A stretch of DNA of 64,000 bases from Halobacillus ihumii (lineage in GTDB: Bacteria > Bacillota > Bacilli > Bacillales > Halobacillaceae), in the NCBI RefSeq assembly GCF_902726645.1, contig NZ_CACVAO010000001.1, positions 186,001 to 250,000 on the forward strand. Direction: 5' to 3'. Shown one piece after another: positions 35,436 to 44,675 of this stretch. Under the pieces are notes generated by a model. That model made no database searches and had not been told where the DNA came from. It was given only the letters and a program-made list of their open reading frames with translations. How positions within the stretch are numbered: position 1 is the first letter of the stretch; each line of letters begins with the position of its first letter. The position numbers and the translations under genes are program-made.

Positions 35436-35669
35436 ATGCGTATCATCGCGTTATTATTATTGGTTACCCCCGGGGTAATTGCCGTGATTGGAATAAAATT
35501 AATTCGTGACGCTCTGTTTAATGTTTTTCACCCAATATTTTTTCACGTTGCGATTCAGGGGATTGTAGGATTGCTGTTTGTTGTAGGTGGAGTAGCTTTT
35601 ATAGGAGGATTTATACTTCACAGAGACCGAAAGCGAAATTTGACAAAAGGACGTTTCAAAAAGAAGTAG
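35436..35669 (+). CDS. yqzF: YqzF-like small membrane protein (DUF2627)
   Basis: A 77-residue protein with two membrane spans (about 3-20 and 42-62) and a strongly basic C terminus (HRDRKRNLTKGRFKKK). It fits the DUF2627/YqzF family, which sits beside bkdR in B. subtilis as well. Function unknown. It is preceded by AAAGGAGAACAGG and followed by its own short terminator, so it is probably a single-gene transcript divergent from bkdR. Confidence 0.85.
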   Translation: MRIIALLLLVTPGVIAVIGIKLIRDALFNVFHPIFFHVAIQGIVGLLFVVGGVAFIGGFILHRDRKRNLTKGRFKKK

Positions 35670-35695
35670 AGCCGAATGCTCTGCTTTTTTTAATC
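35662..35695 (+). terminator. Terminator after yqzF
   Basis: Arms GTAGAGC and GCTCTGC around CGAAT, followed by TTTTTTTAAT. Confidence 0.75.
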
Positions 35696-35767
35696 ATAAA
35701 CGGGCAACCTTAATGAATGTAAGGCCAAATAAAAATTCGCACCTATTTTAATAAAGGAGTGCTGCTT

Positions 35768-37675
35768 GTGAACGACCTCGTAGAATTTTACCGAAATCAA
35801 TATCCATTCGATTTGTTAACAGATCAAGAATTTAATGAAGTTTTCAGCAAAGCAGAAGTTAAAGAATACAGCAGTAATGAGTTTATCATCCATGAAGACG
35901 AGAGTGATGAAAGCATTGATATCCACTTCCTCATTTCAGGTCTGGCTAAAAATATTATGCACCGTTCAAACGGAAAGCAGCTTTCCGTTCGCTTTTATTA
36001 TCCTGGAGATTTAGTTGGGGTCATGATTCTTTTAACAAGCGGGGAAATGAGGTTCTCTGTGCAAGCACTTGAGCCTGTAAAAACACTCCGCTTTAAACGT
36101 TCTACCTTTCTTGAAGTCATGTCGAACAATACCCAATTTTCAAAAGTCGTCATGGATGGAATCAGCCATCTTATGAAAAGCCTATATGACGAAATTAAAT
36201 ATAAAAGTTCAACCGATGAACAGGATGACCGAGAACTTTATAAAAAAAGAGCCGGTGCCTACATGGAGCCGCCAGCTTTTATCCATCCAGCCGAATCAAT
36301 TGAGAAAGCAGCTCGAATGTTACAGCAAAAAAAGATCGAGGCTCTGATAGTGAGTGAAGATAATAAAAACCTGCTCGGAATGGTAGGATACGGAGATTTA
36401 CTGCAAGCTTATTTCGAAAACAGCCATAAAGATTCTGTGAAAAACCATATGTCAGAAGAATCCTATTCCATCAGTGACCAGGAGTTCATATACGACGCCT
36501 TAAGTTATTTAAAACATCATCCAACAGAAATTATACCTGTACACCATAAGGATAAAATTGTCGGGATCCTTAGACAATCCTCCTTTTTTACAATTAAGAA
36601 CTCGGTGTATTTTGATTTAACTTACCGTATTTCTAATGCTACGAATCTTGAGGAGGTTCAAACATTATCTCCAGTTTATAATAGCCGATTTCAAGAATTT
36701 GTAGCGAGTCTGATTGAGGATCAAATGTTTGCTTATGATATCGCAGAATTGATCACCAACTATAATGACCGTATTCATAAACAAGTCATTCAAATTGCCG
36801 AAGATGAAATGGTTGCTGAAGGTTACGGCACCCCTCCTATAAACTATTGCTTTCTCGTAATGGGAAGTGAAGGACGTAAAGAACAGGCGTTTTCAACAGA
36901 TCAAGATAATGGGATGGTACTGGCTGACTATGATCAATCAAAGAACAAACAGCACATCGAGCAATATTTCCGCTATTTTTCTGAGAAAATTAATGCCATG
37001 CTGGATCAATGTGGCTTTCCCTACTGCAAAGGGGATATTATGGCAAAGGAAGATAAATGGAGACAGCAAACGAGTGAATGGCGGCAAAGTATTAATTCAT
37101 GGATTGAGAAAATGGATGCTGAGGAAATTAGGGACTTCACGATATTTGCAGACTTCCGCCCTATTTTTGGAGATTTTTCACTAGCTTATGATTTAAAAAA
37201 ATATGTCACTCTACGAGTTCAAAAATCACTTGGACTACATCAGCTGCTTATGAAGGATACACTAAGGTTCAGGGTGCCAGTCCAGCCATTTGGCCGTATT
37301 TCAGGAGTAGGGAAAAAACGCACCCTTAATATTAAAAAGTCAGCCATTATGCAGATCGTCAATGCCATTCGAATTTACAGCATGAAATATGGTGTAGAAG
37401 CGATCAATACAGTGAACCGTCTGGAAGCGCTCGCAGAACAGGAACGTTTTCACCCAAGGGATGTAGAAAATGCCAAGCTTGCTCTCCATCGGCTAATGCT
37501 TTTTCGGATAAAGGAAAACTTGAACCAGATGCAAACGGATCAGCCTCTCTCAAATGAGTTACCTTTAAATAAATTAAATAAATCTGAGCGACGTTCTTTA
37601 AAAGATGCTTTACTAATAGCGAAACGATTACAACAGGTACTTGAACTTAGTTATAATCGAAATCGGGTGATGTAA
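35768..37675 (+). CDS. cNMP-binding/CBS/DUF294 nucleotidyltransferase-like protein
   Basis: A 635-residue cytosolic multidomain protein. Residues about 10-120 form a cyclic-nucleotide-binding-like barrel (FLISGLAKNIM, VRFYYPGDLVGVMILL); about 160-280 a CBS pair; about 310-450 the DUF294 nucleotidyltransferase-like domain with GSEGRKEQAFSTDQD (Gly366 to Asp380), a GS-DxD motif like that of GlnD uridylyltransferases; the rest is the helical DUF294_C domain. It may add or remove a nucleotide from a partner in response to nucleotide levels; the target is unknown. The GTG at 35768 is chosen, eight bases after AAAGGAG; an earlier in-frame GTG overlaps that site. Its stop overlaps the exonuclease start. 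Confidence 0.85.
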   Translation: MNDLVEFYRNQYPFDLLTDQEFNEVFSKAEVKEYSSNEFIIHEDESDESIDIHFLISGLAKNIMHRSNGKQLSVRFYYPGDLVGVMILLTSGEMRFSVQALEPVKTLRFKRSTFLEVMSNNTQFSKVVMDGISHLMKSLYDEIKYKSSTDEQDDRELYKKRAGAYMEPPAFIHPAESIEKAARMLQQKKIEALIVSEDNKNLLGMVGYGDLLQAYFENSHKDSVKNHMSEESYSISDQEFIYDALSYLKHHPTEIIPVHHKDKIVGILRQSSFFTIKNSVYFDLTYRISNATNLEEVQTLSPVYNSRFQEFVASLIEDQMFAYDIAELITNYNDRIHKQVIQIAEDEMVAEGYGTPPINYCFLVMGSEGRKEQAFSTDQDNGMVLADYDQSKNKQHIEQYFRYFSEKINAMLDQCGFPYCKGDIMAKEDKWRQQTSEWRQSINSWIEKMDAEEIRDFTIFADFRPIFGDFSLAYDLKKYVTLRVQKSLGLHQLLMKDTLRFRVPVQPFGRISGVGKKRTLNIKKSAIMQIVNAIRIYSMKYGVEAINTVNRLEALAEQERFHPRDVENAKLALHRLMLFRIKENLNQMQTDQPLSNELPLNKLNKSERRSLKDALLIAKRLQQVLELSYNRNRVM

Positions 37676-38418
37676 TGCTTCCTACCGACTTGCAAATTTT
37701 AAAGTATATCTTTATTGAAAAACCAATTTACTATACTAAAATACGGCAGCAAATGAATTGGATGACGTACCAGAAGCTCCAGGAAAAACTAAAGGCTCAT
37801 AAAAATGACCCAGAAATAAGAAAATCTAACCTGCTTGATCTGGATTACACAGTGTTTGATTTAGAAACGACTGGATTCATCCCGGAAATCGGCCATGAAA
37901 TTATATCTATTGGTGCTGTTCGAAATCATGGCCTCGATTCTTGCCATATCGATACTTTTCACCAGATTGTCCGACCGATCAGACCTGTTTCTGCCGCCAC
38001 TCTCAATCTAACCGGTTTGACACGGGACCAGTTAGCAAATGGACGAACTTTTGTGAACAGTTTGAAGCATTTCCTTGATTTCAGCAGAGGGTCCGTCCTT
38101 GTAGCCCACCCCGCAAAATTTGATGTGCGTTTTCTCCAAACGATGCTTAAACGCTGGAAATTGCCTGAATTTAACCCAGCAGTCATTGATTCGCAAGTAA
38201 TGGCTGAGTGGTTATTTCCATCATTGAAGCCTCAACTGGATCCGCTCATAAAACAGTTTAAAATCGAACGAAGAGAACGCCATCATGCTTTGAATGATGC
38301 TATGATGACTTCTGAACTGTTTTGTAAGCTACTTGATTATACTATGAAGCGCGATATTCAGACATTTGATGAATTAGATCAAATGTTACTTCAGACAAAA
38401 CGAGCGAGAAAGTCTTAA
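37675..38418 (+). CDS. DEDDh 3'-5' exonuclease (DnaQ/PolC epsilon-like)
   Basis: A 247-residue exonuclease domain protein. Exo I is VFDLETTGF with Asp62 and Glu64, Exo II lies in TRDQLANGRTF, and Exo III is HPAKFDVRFL plus HHALNDAMMT with the final His and Asp, so all DEDDh residues are present. About 55 residues of unrelated helical sequence precede the fold. The ATG shares its A with the last base of the preceding TAA (TAATG), so translation is coupled to the DUF294-type gene. This strongly suggests a joint function; a role in general replication proofreading is less likely. Confidence 0.87.
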   Translation: MLPTDLQILKYIFIEKPIYYTKIRQQMNWMTYQKLQEKLKAHKNDPEIRKSNLLDLDYTVFDLETTGFIPEIGHEIISIGAVRNHGLDSCHIDTFHQIVRPIRPVSAATLNLTGLTRDQLANGRTFVNSLKHFLDFSRGSVLVAHPAKFDVRFLQTMLKRWKLPEFNPAVIDSQVMAEWLFPSLKPQLDPLIKQFKIERRERHHALNDAMMTSELFCKLLDYTMKRDIQTFDELDQMLLQTKRARKS

Positions 38419-38442
38419 TAAGAACTTTCTCGCTCGTTTTGT
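38395..38442. terminator. Strong bidirectional terminator
   Basis: Perfect 19-base arms at 38395-38413 and 38424-38442 with a ten-base loop, between the convergent exonuclease and aspartokinase genes; A-run on the left and T-run on the right. Confidence 0.9.
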
Positions 38443-39791
38443 TACATGAAAAAGGTACGATAAAGGGAGCGGACAGCCGGTTCTAACCCACTGGATTTAA
38501 TTCCGAACATCATGGACACTTCCGATGATCCCTGATTAATCATCTCAATGTTAACATTCGCATGTCTAAATGCCGTGGCAGCCTGACTCGCAATCCCAAC
38601 TGTTTCATTCATCCCTTCGCCAACAAGCATGATCATCGCCATATCTCTTTCCACCGTTATCGTATCAACTTTTAATTCTTCAGCAATTCGATTGGTAACG
38701 ATCGTTTCTTTTGCTTTTGGCAATTGATGTTCACGAATAATGACCGACATGTCATCAATTCCTGAAGGTGCATGTTCAAACGAGATCCCTTCATCTTCTA
38801 ATATTTGTAAGAGACGCCGGCCAAAACCAAGTTCTCGGTTCATTAAATATTTACTAACATATAAGTTTAAAAAGCCCGAATCACTTGCTATCCCTTTTAC
38901 ATGTCCCTCTTCTGCTTCTCTCACTGAAACGATCATGGTACCGTCCCCATCAGGATTATTTGTGTTTTTAATACAGACTGGAATTTTTTCCTTAAAAGCC
39001 GGGATCAAAGCCTCGTCATGAAATACCGAGAATCCAGCGTATGAAAGTTCTCGCATTTCTTTGTAGGTCAATGTTGTCAGTTTCATCGGATTATCGACAA
39101 TTGTAGGGTTTACACAGAAAACAGAATCTACATCGGTAAAGTTTTCATATAAATCAGCTTTCACACCAGCTGCAACTATTGAGCCTGTAATGTCCGACCC
39201 TCCGCGGGAAAACGTTACGAGCTCTCCTTCAGGGGTGTACCCAAAAAATCCCGGAATCACAAGGATCTCCTTCTGTTTTCTAAGTTCATACAGATGATCA
39301 AAACTTTCATCGAGAACTAATGCTCCTCCTAATTCATCACGTACAAGAATCCCCGCTTCTTTCGGGTTTACATAAGATGATTCCTGTCCACTAGATCGTA
39401 AATAAGCACTTAAAATCAGTGCCGTTCCATCTTCACCACATGATTTTAAACGATTCATTCCTGACTTATAATCTGTTTCAGTATGTTGGCACGCTTCATT
39501 AATACGGCTCTGAATCGTATCAAGAACTTCTTCTGAGATTTGCAAGTCCCTCACAATAGATGCGAAGCGCTCAATTACCCTGTCATAGGCTAACTCATCC
39601 CTTGCTCCATTATAAATGGAGTCTCCTAATGTAATTAAAAGGTCCGTTGTTTTTGTGTCATCAGGGTGCCTTTTCCCGGGGGCTGACACGACAATCACTC
39701 TTCTATCATGGTCTGAGGTAATAATATTTGTCACTTTTTTTATTTGATTTGCATCTGCTACAGAACTTCCACCAAACTTAACAACCTTCAT
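38442..39791 (-). CDS. yclM: Aspartokinase (monofunctional, YclM/AK-III type)
   Basis: A 449-residue enzyme phosphorylating aspartate, the first step to Lys, Thr and Met. The kinase domain begins VVKFGGSSVAD (about 3-13) with VVSAPGKR, GEDGTALILSAYL and FSRGGSDITGSI (about 203-214); two ACT domains for allosteric control follow from about 310. Length and motifs match the YclM/ThrD isozyme, not the LysC alpha/beta overlapping-gene type. The ATG at 39791 is chosen: GGGGAG lies nine bases upstream. It is a single-gene unit downstream of spo0A's terminator. Confidence 0.9.
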   Translation of the reverse strand: MKVVKFGGSSVADANQIKKVTNIITSDHDRRVIVVSAPGKRHPDDTKTTDLLITLGDSIYNGARDELAYDRVIERFASIVRDLQISEEVLDTIQSRINEACQHTETDYKSGMNRLKSCGEDGTALILSAYLRSSGQESSYVNPKEAGILVRDELGGALVLDESFDHLYELRKQKEILVIPGFFGYTPEGELVTFSRGGSDITGSIVAAGVKADLYENFTDVDSVFCVNPTIVDNPMKLTTLTYKEMRELSYAGFSVFHDEALIPAFKEKIPVCIKNTNNPDGDGTMIVSVREAEEGHVKGIASDSGFLNLYVSKYLMNRELGFGRRLLQILEDEGISFEHAPSGIDDMSVIIREHQLPKAKETIVTNRIAEELKVDTITVERDMAMIMLVGEGMNETVGIASQAATAFRHANVNIEMINQGSSEVSMMFGIKSSGLEPAVRSLYRTFFM

Positions 39792-39858
39792 TATGTACAA
39801 CTCCCCAATTCGATTAATAATTTAGAATTGTATCATAAACACATCCTTTTTGAAAATT

Positions 39859-39893
39859 AAAAATCCCTCACCTATAAGTGGTGAGGGATGGCT
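39859..39893 (-). terminator. Terminator after spo0A
   Basis: Ten-base arms ATCCCTCACC and GGTGAGGGAT at 39863-39872 and 39880-39889, followed on the minus strand by TTTTAATTTT. Confidence 0.85.
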
Positions 39894-39899
39894 TTTCAA

Positions 39900-40673
39900 T
39901 TAACTAGCTTTATGTTCAAGCCGCAGACGATCAGCAACCATCGCGATAAACTCGCTGTTTGTCGGTTTCGCTTTCGTGGAAGAAATTGTATATCCAAATA
40001 AGGACGAGATCGCATCAATGTTACCCCGATTCCATGCTACTTCGATTGCATGACGAATCGCACGCTCAACTCGAGAGGCTGTGGTATTATACTTTGTAGC
40101 AATATCCGGATATAAAACTTTTGTAATGGATCCTAGAAGTTCAAGATCATTATAAACCATTGTAATGGCTTCTCTTAAGTACAAATATCCTTTAATATGG
40201 GCTGGTACGCCTACTTCATGGATAATATGTGTAATGCTTGTATCTAGATCAGGTTTTTTCGGTTTAGTATAGCTGCTGCCAACTGCACGATTAATCGGGT
40301 CGCCAGCGTGTTTAATTTGTCTGACCTGCTCACTGAGGTGATCCAAATCAAAAGGTTTCATCATAAAATAAGCTGCACCTAGCTCAACGGCCTTCTTGGT
40401 AACTTCTTCTTGTCCAAAAGCGGTAAGCATAATAACTTCTGGTGGATTTTCAAATTCTCTAACTTGCTGCAGGACAGCAAGTCCATCAACGTGCGGCATA
40501 ATAATGTCTAATATCAGTACATCCGGCTTTTTATTAGCTAGCATGTCCAAACAGTCCCTGCCATTATATGCTGCACCAATCACTTCAATATCCTGGGTAT
40601 CTGAAAAATGCTCCTCAAGAAGTTTTACTAATTCACGATTATCATCTGCTAAACAAACTTGCACCTTTTCCAT
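39900..40673 (-). CDS. spo0A: Sporulation master response regulator Spo0A
   Basis: A 257-residue regulator. The receiver domain (1-120) has acidic Asp10/Asp11, the phospho-acceptor Asp56 in [10 protein letters not shown], the switch Thr in IMLTAFG and Lys in MMKPFD. After a Pro/Lys linker the Spo0A C-terminal DNA-binding domain (about 145-255) carries the recognition helix region [23 protein letters not shown]. Phosphorylated Spo0A opens sporulation by binding TGTCGAA boxes. Three such boxes lie upstream, implying autoregulation. TGTGAGGAGGAAT precedes the ATG. It follows spoIVB, as in all Bacillus relatives. Confidence 0.97.
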   Translation of the reverse strand: MEKVQVCLADDNRELVKLLEEHFSDTQDIEVIGAAYNGRDCLDMLANKKPDVLILDIIMPHVDGLAVLQQVREFENPPEVIMLTAFGQEEVTKKAVELGAAYFMMKPFDLDHLSEQVRQIKHAGDPINRAVGSSYTKPKKPDLDTSITHIIHEVGVPAHIKGYLYLREAITMVYNDLELLGSITKVLYPDIATKYNTTASRVERAIRHAIEVAWNRGNIDAISSLFGYTISSTKAKPTNSEFIAMVADRLRLEHKAS

Positions 40674-40718
40674 TACAATTCCTCCTCACAAAATATTCCT
40701 ATTCTTCCACTGAACTTA

Positions 40719-40725
40719 TTCGACA
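40719..40725 (-). promoter_or_regulatory. 0A box between promoter and spo0A start
   Basis: TGTCGAA on the minus strand, exact 0A box, downstream of a TATAAT hexamer at 40747-40752 (gene strand) and about 45 bases before the spo0A start, a position fit for repression. Confidence 0.6.
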
Positions 40726-40841
40726 TTTAAAAAAAGAACCCTTTTTATTATAACAAATAAATCCGAATTATTTAATATTATCTTTAAAATGCTTCTTATT
40801 GCTCTTATTTTCTTTAAAATTCGATAAAAAGCAACATCGAT

Positions 40842-40858
40842 TGTCGAATTTTGTCGAA
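40842..40858 (+). promoter_or_regulatory. Tandem 0A boxes upstream of spo0A
   Basis: Two exact TGTCGAA boxes at 40842-40848 and 40852-40858 inside a perfect ten-base direct repeat (TTGTCGAATT twice), so they face the same side of the helix. They lie about 170 bases before spo0A, in the spoIVB-spo0A gap. Confidence 0.7.
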
Positions 40859-40862
40859 TTGA

Positions 40863-40902
40863 AAAAGGGTGTTCAAAAGCTTTCTTTTGACACACCCTTT
40901 TT
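40863..40902 (-). terminator. Terminator after spoIVB
   Basis: GGGTGT and TCAAAAG pair with CTTTTGA and ACACCC (one bulged base); on the minus strand the stem is followed by CCTTTTTC. Confidence 0.8.
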
Positions 40903-40904
40903 CA

Positions 40905-42173
40905 TTATCCAGCTTTATTTAATTCTTGTTCTTCACTTTTATAAATATCAATGCCTGCTTCTTTCAGCATCCATTCGATATGAACCCCATAACCTGAGGT
41001 AGGATCGTTTACAAATACGTGCGTAACAGCACCGATAATTTTACCATTTTGAATGATTGGACTGCCGCTCATACCTTGTACAATACCGCCTGTTTTCTTC
41101 AACAGTTCAGGATCAGTTATTTTTACAATCATTCCTTTTGTTACAGGCTTATCTTTAGGCATATTACTGACGATCTCAACATCAAATTCCTGGAGCTTCT
41201 CGCCTTCAAGTACTGTTAAAATTTTTGCCGGACCTTCTTCCACCTGTTCTGAGTAACCAACAGGTAGTCCATCCGGATACTTCTGATTAATAATTCCTTC
41301 GTCTAATTTGCCGAAGATACCGAACGGGCTATTTTCCGTGATCGTTCCTATCCGGTCTTCTTTCAGGGAAAATTCAGCTCTTTTTTCACCAGGGACACCT
41401 TGGCTTCCTTTTTCAATTGAGGTTACATTCGATTCAACAATAGTCCCTTTGTTGATTTCAATCGGCTGCTTCGTGTCCATATCTGCAATGACATGGCCAA
41501 GAGCACCATATTTACCGGAGTCAGGATGATAAAAAGTCATCGTCCCTATCCCAGCGGCTGAATCGCGAACGTAGAGACCAATTTGATATTGATCATCTTT
41601 TTTATTTAACGATGGAGTAAGTGACGTTTGGAACGTTTCTTCGCCTCTTTTTACTGTTAGTTCTACTGGTTCACTTTGATCTCCAGACTTTTCCACAATC
41701 TTGGAAAGCTCCTCCATACTGTTCAATTCTTCTCCATTTCCTTTGAGAAGAATATCTCCAACTTGAATGTCTGCTTTTTCTCCCGGTGAAGTTGACTCTT
41801 CTTTATTTTCATTAACAAGATGATGTCCAACTACAAGAACACCTTTCGTTTGGAGCTGAACTCCAACCGAATGACCGCCAGGAACTAAACGGATATCCTT
41901 CATCTTTCTAACATCCGTTTTCTTTAAAGGAATTCCTGCAAATTCATGAAATACCTCACTAGTGTTTGGTTCGACACTGTCAGAAGAAAAAGCTGTTCTT
42001 GCTTCATCTGTTTGACTCCAAACTTGAGAAGATTCAATTGGTTTGGAAGTACTGATACGAAGTTCTGTAGGGATGGATAAATATTCTTGAAATGGGCTAA
42101 ATAAAGGTAAAGCGAGCATCAACAACAGGAGAACGGAGCCACATATATATCTAATTTTAAATTGATGGAACAC
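40905..42173 (-). CDS. spoIVB: SpoIVB serine peptidase (S55)
   Basis: A 422-residue forespore-secreted protease that triggers cleavage of pro-sigma-K through SpoIVFA. One N-terminal membrane segment is seen at about 10-28 (ICGSVLLLLMLALPLF). A PDZ domain covers about 110-190 (VGDILLKGNGEEL). The protease domain holds the catalytic His in KYGALGHVIADMDT and Ser in GMSGSPIIQNGKIIGAVTH. The start is a GTG at 42173, after GAGGGAGTG at suitable spacing. It lies directly upstream of spo0A. Confidence 0.95.
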   Translation of the reverse strand: MFHQFKIRYICGSVLLLLMLALPLFSPFQEYLSIPTELRISTSKPIESSQVWSQTDEARTAFSSDSVEPNTSEVFHEFAGIPLKKTDVRKMKDIRLVPGGHSVGVQLQTKGVLVVGHHLVNENKEESTSPGEKADIQVGDILLKGNGEELNSMEELSKIVEKSGDQSEPVELTVKRGEETFQTSLTPSLNKKDDQYQIGLYVRDSAAGIGTMTFYHPDSGKYGALGHVIADMDTKQPIEINKGTIVESNVTSIEKGSQGVPGEKRAEFSLKEDRIGTITENSPFGIFGKLDEGIINQKYPDGLPVGYSEQVEEGPAKILTVLEGEKLQEFDVEIVSNMPKDKPVTKGMIVKITDPELLKKTGGIVQGMSGSPIIQNGKIIGAVTHVFVNDPTSGYGVHIEWMLKEAGIDIYKSEEQELNKAG

Positions 42174-42218
42174 TGTTAAACACTCCCTCTCACTCCTGTG
42201 CCAATGAATTGGCTTACT

Positions 42219-42225
42219 TATAATG
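42219..42225 (-). promoter_or_regulatory. Possible sigma-G/F -10 element upstream of spoIVB
   Basis: CATTATA on the gene strand, about 46 bases before the GTG start, fits the CATNNTA -10 pattern of forespore promoters. The matching -35 element is not clear at 17-18 bases, so this is tentative. Confidence 0.3.
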
Positions 42226-42389
42226 TGGTCCTCAACTGCTGTTTTTAAACGAGCATAATCACAGAAATTATAGGATGCATTGCCTTAGAAAGAAACATTC
42301 TCCAATCTTAAAGTAAAACAGAATTGAATAAGCAAATATGGATCAAACAAATCGGTTCATCCAGCGGAGTCTGGAAATTGTTTTCATAT

Positions 42390-42422
42390 AAAAAACGTAT
42401 GGAAAACCATACGTTTTTTACA
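42390..42422 (-). terminator. Terminator after recN
   Basis: Perfect 13-base arms AAAAAACGTATGG and CCATACGTTTTTT at 42390-42402 and 42407-42419. The 42174-42389 stretch otherwise holds the spoIVB leader only. Confidence 0.85.
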
Positions 42423-42424
42423 TT

Positions 42425-44152
42425 CTAAGCATTTTGTTTATGTTTAGTAGCCAAGGTTAACAATTCTTTCGCATGTTCGATCGTCGTATCAGTCAGCTCA
42501 GCACCTGAAATCATTCTGGAAATTTCATCGGCTTTATCATTCTCGGATAACTCGGTAACTACAGTTGACGTCCGATCGTTTGTTACATCTTTTTCAATTC
42601 TAATATGCGTATCAGCCATAGCTGCAACCTGTGGCAAATGTGATATGCACAAGACTTGCGAGTCACTTGAAATTCCTTGAATCTTCTCTGCAATAGCCTG
42701 GGCTACGCGACCGCTGACACCTGTATCAACTTCGTCAAAAATGACACTTGTTATCCCTTGATGGCGTGAAAAGATACGTTTTAAGGCAAGCATAATTCGA
42801 GACATTTCTCCGCCTGAAGCGACTTTGTGCAGGCTCTTCAGCGGCTCTCCGGGGTTCGTAGTAATCAAGAATGTAACGGTGTCAAAACCCCTGGAATGCA
42901 GACGGACATGCTTCCCTTCAAATTCAAGGTCGTCTGGACGTCCCTCTTTAATTTCTACATTCGTCTTAAATGAGGCTTTTTCCAAATAAAGATCCGTTAG
43001 CTCTTCATGAATCAGGTTGGCTAAATGTTTAGAGGCTTTTGTTCGAATATCATGAATATTCTTTGCCTCAAGAGCGGCATCTTTACCAAGTTCCGTAATC
43101 TGTTCTTCCAATTTACTGAGGTGGGAATCCTTATTTTTAATTTCATCAATCTCTTCTTCAATTTTCGAAGCATACTCCAGCATATCCTCTACGGTTTGGC
43201 CGTATTTCTTTTTTAATCGATTTAGTTCGCTTAACCTTGACTCAATATCATTTAAGCGTTCTGGATCAAATTCAAGTTCAGCCATCTGAGTACTTAACTG
43301 AAAAGTCAGTTCCTCCATAACATAATAACTGTTGGACATTTCCTCTGAAAGCTTCCGTATTTGATTGTCATAATCTGATGTATTCTCTAAAGAGGTCATC
43401 GCCAAACTCATCCAGTCCAGACCTCTTTGTTCACCATATAATGCGTTGTAAGCATCATGAATCCCCTGATATACCTTTTCATAATTCATGAGCTTTTTTC
43501 GTTCTTCTTCAAGTTCTTCGTCCTCAAACGGTCGTAAATCTGCCTCATGAAGCTCTCGCAGTTGAAACTCAAGCAAATCTAATCGCTGGGCCACTTCCTG
43601 TTCATTTTCACTAAGCTCATTGTATCTTTTTTTAACGGTTTGGTAATTTGAATATAACTGATGGTATTCCTCTAGAGAAGGCGTTAACTCGTCTATAATA
43701 AACATGTCAAGAAGGTCGATATGATGATCCGGGTTCATCAAGGATTGTGTTTCATGTTGACTGTGAATATCAATTAAGATTGAACCAAATTCCCTTAAAA
43801 TTCCTAGTGTTACGAGCTTTCCATTTACCCGGCAAATACTTTTGCCTTGGCGAGTGATCACCCTTTGTAAAACAACCATGCCGTCTTCACCAATTTCAAC
43901 CCCGAATTGCCTGCCTTTTTGATATACCGGATGAGTTGCTTCAACTGTAAATAACCCCTCAATTTCTGCTTTATCAGTCCCATGACGGACGAACTCAACA
44001 GATCCACGACCTCCTGACAGGAGCTGTATGGCATCTATAATAATGGACTTACCTGCGCCGGTCTCTCCTGTAAGTACTGTAAGTCCTTCCTTAAATGTGA
44101 TGGATACTTGATTAATGATAGCAAAGTCCTTTATCGATAATTCAGTTAACAT
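42425..44152 (-). CDS. recN: DNA repair protein RecN
   Basis: A 575-residue SMC-like ATPase acting early at double-strand breaks. The N-terminal globular half has Walker A GETGAGKSIIIDAI (about 30-43); a central coiled coil covers about 165-375; the C-terminal half has the ABC signature VASGGEMSRIMLALK and Walker B VIFDEVDTGVSG. It follows ahrC by 15 bases, so it is part of the dxs-yqxC-ahrC-recN run. Confidence 0.96.
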   Translation of the reverse strand: MLTELSIKDFAIINQVSITFKEGLTVLTGETGAGKSIIIDAIQLLSGGRGSVEFVRHGTDKAEIEGLFTVEATHPVYQKGRQFGVEIGEDGMVVLQRVITRQGKSICRVNGKLVTLGILREFGSILIDIHSQHETQSLMNPDHHIDLLDMFIIDELTPSLEEYHQLYSNYQTVKKRYNELSENEQEVAQRLDLLEFQLRELHEADLRPFEDEELEEERKKLMNYEKVYQGIHDAYNALYGEQRGLDWMSLAMTSLENTSDYDNQIRKLSEEMSNSYYVMEELTFQLSTQMAELEFDPERLNDIESRLSELNRLKKKYGQTVEDMLEYASKIEEEIDEIKNKDSHLSKLEEQITELGKDAALEAKNIHDIRTKASKHLANLIHEELTDLYLEKASFKTNVEIKEGRPDDLEFEGKHVRLHSRGFDTVTFLITTNPGEPLKSLHKVASGGEMSRIMLALKRIFSRHQGITSVIFDEVDTGVSGRVAQAIAEKIQGISSDSQVLCISHLPQVAAMADTHIRIEKDVTNDRTSTVVTELSENDKADEISRMISGAELTDTTIEHAKELLTLATKHKQNA

Positions 44153-44167
44153 GTCGAATCACCTCAG

Positions 44168-44617
44168 CTATAACATATTTAACAATTGTTCACTGATGCT
44201 TTCGGTTTGTTCTTTACTCCTACAAATAATCAAACAAGTGTCATCGCCGCAGATGGTCCCCATAATTTCTTCCCAATCAAGATTGTCAATAAGAGCCCCT
44301 ACTGCATTAGCATTTCCCGGCAATGTCTTTAAAATTATAAAATGACCCGCTTGATCAATACTAACGAAAGCATCCATCATGAGACGTTTTAATTTTTCTA
44401 AGGGATTGAAACGCTGGTCTGCAGGTAAGCTATATTTATATCGGCCATCGAGCATAGGAACTTTTACAAGATGTAATTCTTTGATATCTCTCGAGATTGT
44501 TGCTTGTGTGACATCATAGTCCATTGCCTTCAACCGGTTTACTAACTCATCCTGTGTCTCAATATCATCGTTCGTGATTAACTCGCGAATCTTAATATGC
44601 CGCTGTCCTTTATTCAT
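44168..44617 (-). CDS. ahrC: Arginine repressor/activator AhrC (ArgR)
   Basis: A 149-residue regulator, the same length as B. subtilis AhrC. The N-terminal winged helix includes [28 protein letters not shown] (recognition SRD), and the C-terminal oligomerisation/arginine-binding domain includes [32 protein letters not shown] with the arginine-binding GTICGDD. With arginine it represses biosynthesis and activates catabolism. Start 44617 is chosen for family length and a GGGGGAT ribosome binding site; upstream in-frame codons would add an unlikely hydrophobic tail. Confidence 0.95.
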   Translation of the reverse strand: MNKGQRHIKIRELITNDDIETQDELVNRLKAMDYDVTQATISRDIKELHLVKVPMLDGRYKYSLPADQRFNPLEKLKRLMMDAFVSIDQAGHFIILKTLPGNANAVGALIDNLDWEEIMGTICGDDTCLIICRSKEQTESISEQLLNML

Positions 44618-44675
44618 ATCCATCCCCCATAACAAAAGGGCTAAATAGTAGCCCTTGAATGTCATCTATATAACC

